Assembly (NCBI RefSeq): GCF_003113265.1
Contig: NZ_PUIV01000006.1
Span: 1-64,000 of the forward strand
Direction: 5' to 3'
DNA length: 64,000 nucleotides
DNA from: Methylosinus sporium
GTDB lineage: Bacteria; Pseudomonadota; Alphaproteobacteria; Rhizobiales; Beijerinckiaceae
The translations under genes were made by a program, and so were the position numbers. Within the stretch, counting starts at the first letter, position 1, and each line of letters begins with the position of its first letter. The notes below the pieces were generated by a model that made no database searches, was not told the DNA's origin, and saw only the letters and a list, made by a program, of their open reading frames with translations. This document shows, in pieces, positions 59,287 to 64,000 of the stretch.

Positions 59287-59455
59287 TGCGGTCCTTTCTT
59301 GCGCGGAGATCGCGCTCCACTCTGAGCGAGACCAGCTCGCGCGCTATGGCGGTGTAACGGGGGAGATCGCGGCGGAGGCCGGCGCGCTTTCCTTCGCGCG
59401 CAAGCTCGGCGATGCGCCGGCGAAGCTCTGCGTCGGAAAGCGCGGCGACGATCAT
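59270..59455 (-). CDS. Small basic phage protein (61 aa)
   Basis: Helical and basic (LSDAELRRRIAELAREGKRA, DLPRYTAIARELVSLRVERD). Overlaps its neighbours on both sides. Unknown. Confidence 0.55.
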   Translation of the reverse strand: MIVAALSDAELRRRIAELAREGKRAGLRRDLPRYTAIARELVSLRVERDLRARKDRNVKSR

Positions 59456-59661
59456 TTCAAGAGCACGACGAAAAAGATGATCGCCAAGAGCGTGCTATCC
59501 GGCGCCGTGGCGACGAGATAGAGCAGCTCCACGACGAGAGCGCAGAGCAGCCCGATGGCGACATTGACGCCAGCCAATCCATGCCGATCGTGCGCCCAGT
59601 CGAGCAATCCCTCCACATGCTCGCGGATGCGCTCGAGTCTCTTCGTTCGATTGTAGCTCAA
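59452..59661 (-). CDS. Two-helix membrane protein (69 aa), TTG start
   Basis: The start is TTG 59661, decided by the strong GGAGAAGGAAG just upstream; no ATG exists in the first half of the frame. A short basic N-terminus (SYNRTKRLERIREHVEGLLD) is followed by two TM helices (VNVAIGLLCALVVELLYLVA, TLLAIIFFVVLL). Small phage membrane protein of unknown function. Confidence 0.62.
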   Translation of the reverse strand: MSYNRTKRLERIREHVEGLLDWAHDRHGLAGVNVAIGLLCALVVELLYLVATAPDSTLLAIIFFVVLLK

Positions 59662-59675
59662 CTTCCTTCTCCTCT

Positions 59676-59987
59676 TTAGGCCGCGACCTGTTGCAGCTCT
59701 TCGCGCGCCTTGGCGAGAACGGCGCGCGCCCATTTGTCGAGATCGGTTCCGAACGTGTCGCACAGGTAGAACGACATGCGCTCGCGAACGCTTTCGCAGC
59801 CCGGCGGGAACCGCATGTCTCGCATATCCGCGTGCATCGCGACGGCGAACTTCACGACATCTTCAGCCGTGACGCTGGCCTCTTTGAGATCGCTGCGGCT
59901 GAAGAAATCGTTCTCCGCCATGAAGCCGACGAGCGGCAATTCGAAGCCGAGCCTATGGGCGAATTCGGCGATATTCTGAGGCGTCAT
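59676..59987 (-). CDS. Phage protein of unknown function (103 aa)
   Basis: ATG 59987 overlaps the methyltransferase stop (ATGA). The helical sequence (PQNIAEFAHRLGFELPLVGF, KEASVTAEDVVKFAVAMHAD) ends AVLAKAREELQQVAA. No family. Confidence 0.6.
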   Translation of the reverse strand: MTPQNIAEFAHRLGFELPLVGFMAENDFFSRSDLKEASVTAEDVVKFAVAMHADMRDMRFPPGCESVRERMSFYLCDTFGTDLDKWARAVLAKAREELQQVAA

Positions 59988-61513
59988 TGTTCGTTCGCTC
60001 CCTTCCAAATCTTGACCATCACGACATTGACGTTCGTTCCGCACTCGGCGAACGAGCCGGCCGGAAGGTCGCGCCATTCGCTCTTGCGCGTTTCGACGAA
60101 GACGCGGAACGCAAGCGCCTTGCGCGTCTCTCGGAACTCGGTGCCAGCGCTCATGATCGCGGTGAGACAGCCGCCGGGCTTCAAGAATTTCCAGGCGTGC
60201 GTCACATGGTCGATATCGCGCTCGCGATCGAAAGGAGGATTCATCACCACGCGGTCATAGATCGGATCGGGGGGCAGCGTGAGGAAGTCGGCCGTCACGA
60301 TTCGGTTTATGCTCGGCCGCAGCTCGGTAAGTGCGTGCGCTAGGTGCGGCTGGATTTCGACGCAATCGACTGTGTGAGCGTATCTTTTATCAATCCACTG
60401 ACCCGCCGAAATAATCGAAGCGGTTCGCACCGCGGCCATACGGCGGGCGAGGTTCCCCGTTCCCGCGCTCGGCTCCAATATGCGCAGCGAGACGCCCTCA
60501 GTTCGCAGCGGCGAGAATTCTATGAGATCGTCTGCGGTCTTGTCGGGCGTAGGGAAAAAGCCCCAATCCTTCGCGGGCGTCATCTTCCGATTTTCGAGCG
60601 GGTCATCATCGGCCGTGCGCGCGTCTCCGACGACTTCGCCGTAATATTCGGCGAGCAGCTTATTGACCTTCTCCACCAAGTCGTCGCGCGTGAACCATAG
60701 ATGCGCGTTTCCGTTTTTGAACGCGCGGATTTTGAAGTAGGGCGTCTCGTGCTCGCTCTGCGCTCCGCCGGTTGTGCCGCGAACCTTGCGCCCGGCGAGT
60801 TCTTTCAACGCCGATTGAAAATCCGCCTCGGCCACGCCGTCGAGCACTGAGAAAACGCGCTCGACGTCGATGAGCTTGTCGCGGATCGCGCCGGAGTTGA
60901 GATAGCCGGAGCCATCGAACACCCACCGCAGAATGATCCGGCCGCCGATCTTGAAGCCGTCGTGCGATTTGAAGCGCCGGTCCAATTTCGAAAAGACGTT
61001 CGCAATCCCTCGGCGAAAGATCATCCCCGAGTCGGCTATGAATTTCTCGAGCGTCGCATAGACGTTGCCGACAGTGATCGGCGGCAAGCCCTTGTCGATT
61101 TCAGCTTGATTGATGACCTCGCCGTCATACGTCACCTTGTCGGGGACGTAGTTCATTTGTGCGCGGAGCTGTTCCTTCGACTCATTGTCCATGAGGCGCA
61201 TTAGCTCGGTCATTTTGACGAGGTTCGCCCACGTTCCATTCGCGAGGAGCTTGCGCGCCGTTCGCATGTAATGTTCGCGCTTCGGCAGGACGAGCGCATT
61301 GCGGAATTGCTGTATTTCATCGACGTTCGATGATCCGCCGAAGACATAGAGTTGGCCGCCGTCCGCGTCATGCGCTCGCCTATGCGCCGCCTGCAACGCT
61401 TCGTCGGCAATCTCCATCGCGGAAAAGGCGCGCTCATAGAGCTCGAGCGTCTCGTCATGCGCTCGCACGATATCTTCGATCGTCTGGCGAGGGACGGGGA
61501 GGGCGGCGGTCAT
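59984..61513 (-). CDS. DUF4942-type protein with N6-adenine DNA methyltransferase domain
   Basis: A 509-aa two-part protein. Residues 1-300 are a DUF4942 region (EDIVRAHDETLELYERAFSA, FRRGIANVFSKLDRRFKSHD, GGRIILRWVFDGSGYLNSGA). The C-terminal domain is a class I methylase: FFPTPDKTADDLIEFSPL, LRILEPSAGTGNLARRMAAV (SAM-binding), and the catalytic NPPF at residue 425 (YDRVVMNPPFDRERDIDHVT). It should methylate adenine in DNA, probably protecting phage DNA. Start ATG 61513 overlaps the next gene by 4 nt. Confidence 0.87.
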   Translation of the reverse strand: MTAALPVPRQTIEDIVRAHDETLELYERAFSAMEIADEALQAAHRRAHDADGGQLYVFGGSSNVDEIQQFRNALVLPKREHYMRTARKLLANGTWANLVKMTELMRLMDNESKEQLRAQMNYVPDKVTYDGEVINQAEIDKGLPPITVGNVYATLEKFIADSGMIFRRGIANVFSKLDRRFKSHDGFKIGGRIILRWVFDGSGYLNSGAIRDKLIDVERVFSVLDGVAEADFQSALKELAGRKVRGTTGGAQSEHETPYFKIRAFKNGNAHLWFTRDDLVEKVNKLLAEYYGEVVGDARTADDDPLENRKMTPAKDWGFFPTPDKTADDLIEFSPLRTEGVSLRILEPSAGTGNLARRMAAVRTASIISAGQWIDKRYAHTVDCVEIQPHLAHALTELRPSINRIVTADFLTLPPDPIYDRVVMNPPFDRERDIDHVTHAWKFLKPGGCLTAIMSAGTEFRETRKALAFRVFVETRKSEWRDLPAGSFAECGTNVNVVMVKIWKGANEQ

Positions 61514-61728
61514 TGCGCAGCCCTCGCGCTCGCCGCACACGCCTTGGCGGCCTCGTAAAGCTTGTAGAATTTGCGATAGCGCGGCGAGTTGAACTGACCA
61601 TTGTTCGCCATTGTCTCGAGGCGGTCTCGCGCCTTCTCGGCCACGCGCGCCGGGTTGCGATAGAGAAGCGGGTCGCGCGTTCCGAAACACGCCTCGACCT
61701 GTTCGCGGAAGCTGCGATCATCCTGCAT
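61510..61728 (-). CDS. Phage protein of unknown function (72 aa)
   Basis: Starts MQDDRSFREQVEACFGTRDP and has MANNGQFNSPRYRKFYKLYE. GGGGAG lies upstream of ATG 61728. It overlaps both neighbours. No family. Confidence 0.58.
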   Translation of the reverse strand: MQDDRSFREQVEACFGTRDPLLYRNPARVAEKARDRLETMANNGQFNSPRYRKFYKLYEAAKACAASARAAQ

Positions 61729-62041
61729 GGCGCGTGAGCTCCCCATTCGCGCGGACGATCAATCGCAGGTTCGCCGCGTCCCGCAGGGCGAGCCAGCCGA
61801 GATATTCCGTCGTGCTGAACGTCCAATGGCCGCGCTTGGCGAGGGCGAGAAGCTTCTCGCATTTGATCGTGCAATGCGCGGCGATATCCGTGTCTCGCAT
61901 CTTCACGGAGTCGGGGCCGATCATGAAGCGCACGCGCGCCTCATATTCGGCCTCGCTGCTGATGAGACGATCTGACGCGCGCCTGACGTCGGAAAGGGTG
62001 GCGCTGCGCGCGTCGTCTCGGATTTGTTCGAAAGTCCGCAT
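61718..62041 (-). CDS. Phage protein of unknown function (107 aa)
   Basis: GAGGCGG precedes ATG 62041. A helical protein (EQIRDDARSATLSDVRRASD, EYEARVRFMIGPDSVKMRDT) with GHWTFSTTEYLGWLALRDAA. Not recognised; follows the 29-aa membrane peptide by 7 nt. Confidence 0.6.
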   Translation of the reverse strand: MRTFEQIRDDARSATLSDVRRASDRLISSEAEYEARVRFMIGPDSVKMRDTDIAAHCTIKCEKLLALAKRGHWTFSTTEYLGWLALRDAANLRLIVRANGELTRHAG

Positions 62042-62048
62042 TGCCGCC

Positions 62049-62138
62049 TCAGATGAACGAAAGAGCCGATACGGCGCCGACAAACGCGCAGCACGAAGCG
62101 AGGGAAATGAGAACGATAATCTGCCCGATCGTGCGCAT
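62049..62138 (-). CDS. Small membrane peptide (29 aa)
   Basis: ATG 62138 to TGA 62049 encodes MRTIGQIIVLISLASCCAFV, GAVSALSFI: one TM helix or lipoprotein-like signal with a CC pair. It is the first ORF after the strong leftward promoter and dyad. A short leader ORF or a membrane effector; no proof of translation. Confidence 0.45.
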   Translation of the reverse strand: MRTIGQIIVLISLASCCAFVGAVSALSFI

Positions 62139-62144
62139 TGCCTG

Positions 62145-62176
62145 ATTCCCTGACACCAGTTCCAATGTCAGGGAAT
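62145..62176 (-). promoter_or_regulatory. 11-bp dyad operator at promoter start
   Basis: ATTCCCTGACA (62145-62155) and TGTCAGGGAAT (62166-62176) form a perfect inverted repeat with a 10-nt spacer. It covers the start-site region and part of the -10 of the leftward promoter at 62174-62202. Centre spacing of two turns suggests a dimeric repressor site. Confidence 0.7.
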
Positions 62177-62202
62177 ATATAAAGGAAAAATCCCTTAGAC
62201 AA
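62174..62202 (-). promoter_or_regulatory. Leftward early promoter
   Basis: On the minus strand TTGTCT (62197-62202), 17-nt spacer, TATATT (62174-62179). The spacer contains GGATTTTTCC, the same decamer found next to the -35 boxes of the three rightward promoters at 52.5-54.1 kb. Should drive the leftward genes from 62138 down. Confidence 0.78.
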
Positions 62203-62226
62203 GACAAAAAAATAGGGGAAATTCCG

Positions 62227-62889
62227 CTACTGGTCGAGACCGCCTCGCTCTGCCTCCCGCTCCGCAGCTCTCTCGGATTCCTGCGCATGGCTCGGCAGGC
62301 CGAGCATCTTCCGAAGGTCATCAGACATGTCGCAGGGGCCGCCGACGCGCTCGCGGATGGTCTTGAGGCTATGCTCGGCCTCGTCCCGCGTTATCTCGGA
62401 ATAGGGTTTCTTGGCGCTCTTCAGCGGATCTGGCGGCAGGCTTTCGCGAAACCGCTGCATGAGCGCATCGGCGCGCGCCATAGCGCCAGGCGCGAGGTTC
62501 TTGCGGCGCTCCACAGCCGCCCGGCGCTCGGCGAGCTGTTCGGCCTCTCGGCGGTCGCGCTCGGCGATGCGGGCTTTTCGGTCGAGTTCGCGGCGAACTT
62601 CCTGCGCGATCTGCGCGGCAGTCGGCGCGAAAACGCCATCCCCGAGGCGACCATCGCCGAATTTGAGCATCGTCTCTTCGAGCTCGTCTTTCGGCAGCTT
62701 AGCAAGCGCCTCTCCGTAGGCAACAATCTTTAATCGCAGCTCTTGTTTATCGTCTGCCCGTCGAGCAAGCTTTGCAAATAGCTTTCCAATTCCTGCGTAT
62801 AACTCACTTGTCGAAGCGGTATTCACTTGGGTCGAGATCGATTGCCCCGGCTGAGAAATCGATGTCGTCAACTGCCCGATTGTTTTCAT
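62227..62889 (-). CDS. Phage protein of unknown function (220 aa), replication region
   Basis: ATG 62889 gives 220 aa overlapping the initiator gene's end by 86 nt; GTG 62823 would shorten the overlap. TASTSELYAGIGKLFAKLAR, RADDKQELRLKIVAYGEALA, GDGVFAPTAAQIAQEVRREL and a long charged helix (ERDRREAEQLAERRAAVERR) follow. The first part resembles phage replication accessory proteins (helicase-loader-type) by position after the initiator; this is weak inference. Confidence 0.6.
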   Translation of the reverse strand: MKTIGQLTTSISQPGQSISTQVNTASTSELYAGIGKLFAKLARRADDKQELRLKIVAYGEALAKLPKDELEETMLKFGDGRLGDGVFAPTAAQIAQEVRRELDRKARIAERDRREAEQLAERRAAVERRKNLAPGAMARADALMQRFRESLPPDPLKSAKKPYSEITRDEAEHSLKTIRERVGGPCDMSDDLRKMLGLPSHAQESERAAEREAERGGLDQ

Positions 62890-63931
62890 CTGTCGATCCA
62901 TTCTTTCGGTTTTCTTCCGCAATAAGCTCGCCGACAACTTCCACAATTGATCCGTTCCGCGGGCGGTCTCGAGCGTGCTGGCGCTCTGAAGCTCTGTTCT
63001 CGCGGGTGACGTAGGTTCGCCACGCAGCGCCGATGTCCGCGGGCGGAGAGGCGCGGGCGCGGATTTCGTCGCGGAAGATCGGCCAGTGCTTGCGGAATTT
63101 CTGCCTGTCCCACCCCTGCGCTTCCGCGTAGGCGATATCCTCGGCCGTTGGCTGATAGTCCGCGGGGATCATCCCGCGTCCTGCGTCGCGTTTTCGGCGC
63201 TCGACGTATCCGACGAGCCAATTCCGAAAGGCCGCATCCCAATCTCGGCAGCGGCGATCGTTTTGCAGCGCATGATTTTGAAACCGCTCGTATTCGCGGT
63301 CGCGCTCGCCCTGGGTCAGGTCAAGTTTCGCGGCAGCGGCGATCATGCCAGTGGTGATTTTCGCATCTTGGCCGAGCGGCCGCTCTGGCTTCCGGCGAGA
63401 GGACTTCTCCGGGGCGGCCCCGGCGGATTCATCCGGCGACGCCTCGGAGATCGGGGCGGTCTCGCGCCCGGGGAGGTTTAAATTTTCTAGGGGGGGTTGA
63501 TTTATATCTCTTGGGGGGGCGGCCTTCGCCAAAGCGGCGGCCATCAACGGCGAAACCAAGCGTGAAACCGCAGCGGTTTCACGCTTGGTTTCACGTGCGG
63601 TTTCACGTGCGGTTTCACGCTCGGTTTCAGCGCCGCGAATGATAGTAACAGCTTCTTCAAGCCCGCATTTATTGCGGTGTGATACCGTTTTAAGCGTCCC
63701 GATCGGGATTCCTTCCTCTGCCGCGGCGCGCGCGAATGTGCGCTTGGTTTCACGTGCGGTTTCACGTGCGGTTTCACGCTCGGTTTCAGCGATTGCCGCA
63801 GAAATCCTTTTCTCTTGCCGCCGAGGGCGGGTGAGCGCGCGCTCAAACATTCCGGCAATAGCAATCGCCTCGCGCGGCTCAACGCCGGCGGCTATCATGC
63901 GTTCTATTGCTGCGGTGATGCTCACGCGCAT
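62804..63931 (-). CDS. Phage replication initiator-like protein with repeated ETARET segments
   Basis: A 375-aa protein. The N-terminal half contains two copies of a TERETARETARETKR segment separated by an HTH-like part (EGIPIGTLKTVSHRNKCGLE). The C-terminal half (REYERFQNHALQNDRRCRDW, DAAFRNWLVGYVERRKRDAG, WDRQKFRKHWPIFRDEIRAR) resembles the DnaT/primosome-like end of phage replication proteins (DAAFRNWL is typical). The repeated protein segments are coded by iteron-like DNA. Start ATG 63931; a GTG two codons upstream is also in frame. It overlaps the upstream gene end. Confidence 0.75.
   Translation of the reverse strand: MRVSITAAIERMIAAGVEPREAIAIAGMFERALTRPRRQEKRISAAIAETERETARETARETKRTFARAAAEEGIPIGTLKTVSHRNKCGLEEAVTIIRGAETERETARETARETKRETAAVSRLVSPLMAAALAKAAPPRDINQPPLENLNLPGRETAPISEASPDESAGAAPEKSSRRKPERPLGQDAKITTGMIAAAAKLDLTQGERDREYERFQNHALQNDRRCRDWDAAFRNWLVGYVERRKRDAGRGMIPADYQPTAEDIAYAEAQGWDRQKFRKHWPIFRDEIRARASPPADIGAAWRTYVTRENRASERQHARDRPRNGSIVEVVGELIAEENRKNGSTDENNRAVDDIDFSAGAIDLDPSEYRFDK
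63477..63791. other. Putative phage replication origin with iterons inside the initiator gene
   Basis: A 50-bp segment is repeated exactly at 63583-63632 and 63742-63791, 159 bp apart. Each consists of 12-bp units of the type GGTTTCACGTGC (four per copy, the last two variant). Just before the first copy lies a perfect inverted repeat of 19-bp arms (63552-63570 and 63574-63592, loop CAG). The AT-rich TTTAAATTTTCTA stretch and TTGATTTATATCTC (63477-63520) lie beside it. Iterons within an initiator gene beside an AT-rich tract are the lambda O/ori arrangement. Confidence 0.65.
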
Positions 63932-64000
63932 CCCCACATCGCTTTCTCGCGGAAAGGGGCTTGCGCTTCAGGGGAAATTTCCATAGCTTCTATCTCGCCT
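63922..64000 (-). CDS. C-terminal end of an upstream phage gene (partial)
   Basis: Read from the right edge, the frame gives GEIEAMEISPEAQAPFREKA, MWGCA and a TGA at 63922-63924 that overlaps the initiator start. An ATG at 63984 is within it, but the frame is open to the edge, so it is probably the tail of a longer gene. Nothing more can be said. Confidence 0.4.
   Translation of the reverse strand, partial: GEIEAMEISPEAQAPFREKAMWGCA

Larger units (their letters stand above)
16323..64000. mobile_element. Siphovirus-type prophage (right end outside the window)
   Basis: From the tRNA fragment to the end of the window all recognisable genes are phage-type. They form an HK97-fold head module, a long non-contractile tail module with tape measure and G/GT chaperones, a lysis cassette, early replication and methylation genes, and XRE regulators. 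Late genes run leftward (50.9 to 23.8 kb), early genes run leftward (64.0 to 56.2 kb), and two blocks run rightward (16.4-23.7 and 52.5-55.3 kb). The structural genes look intact. No integrase is seen, so the element must extend beyond 64 kb. Confidence 0.9.

Noticed and set aside
63552-63800. Repeats as a CRISPR array
   Set aside because: The 12-mers are back to back without spacers of constant size and lie in frame inside a gene; iterons fit better.

Overview
The window is GC-rich, with dense genes and short spacers. The first 16.3 kb reads as the chromosome of an alphaproteobacterium of the order Hyphomicrobiales (Rhizobiales). Pointers are an ArgE/ApaG pair, an O-succinylhomoserine sulfhydrylase preceded by a SAM-II riboswitch, a two-domain dCTP deaminase, and a group 3b-type [NiFe] hydrogenase operon. 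A methanotroph-like Methylocystaceae host (Methylosinus/Methylocystis) would fit the hydrogenase and the possible copper-linked TonB locus, but that placement is inference, not shown.

Chromosomal part (1-16,320): the end of a Gly/His-rich exported protein; argE-apaG on the minus strand; a TonB-dependent receptor flanked by two small exported CxxC proteins resembling the DUF2946 family; metZ (minus, TTG start) behind its riboswitch; dcd; a frameshifted DUF3592-like gene; a six-gene hydrogenase operon (beta, cyclic-nucleotide-binding protein, gamma, small, large, maturation protease); tRNA-Gly(CCC); a membrane diguanylate cyclase; a decayed ureG; a LuxR-type HTH remnant; and slyX. A 24-bp tRNA 3' end at 16,323-16,346 looks like an attachment site.

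Prophage (16,323 to beyond 64,000): a siphovirus-type prophage fills the remaining 47.7 kb and runs off the right edge. (i) 16.4-23.2 kb, plus strand: about twenty small, mostly unrecognised genes, nearly all overlapping by 4-8 nt. (ii) 23.3-23.7 kb: a structured leader with a 22-aa ORF and an XRE regulator. (iii) 51-23.8 kb, minus strand: the late operon, in the order terminase small/large, portal (carrying a C-terminal 2H phosphodiesterase domain like the anti-CBASS protein Acb1), prohead protease, HK97 capsid, connectors, tail tube, G/GT chaperones with a -1 frameshift site, tape measure, tail tip (DUF1833, NlpC/P60, J-like), fibre proteins, GH24 endolysin, small membrane proteins and an overlapping Rz/Rz1 pair. 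(iv) 52.4-55.3 kb, plus strand: small genes served by three promoters with a shared operator, including a DUF932 protein and an XRE protein. (v) 55.27-56.0 kb: no credible ORF but a dense run of perfect and nested hairpins, a candidate large structured RNA. (vi) 64.0-56.2 kb, minus strand: early genes, with a replication initiator containing an iteron array, a DUF4942-type adenine methyltransferase, a C5-cytosine methyltransferase and small proteins, driven in part by a promoter/operator at 62.17 kb.

No integrase or lysogeny repressor beyond the XRE proteins is visible. They are expected to the right of the window, next to the reconstituted tRNA.
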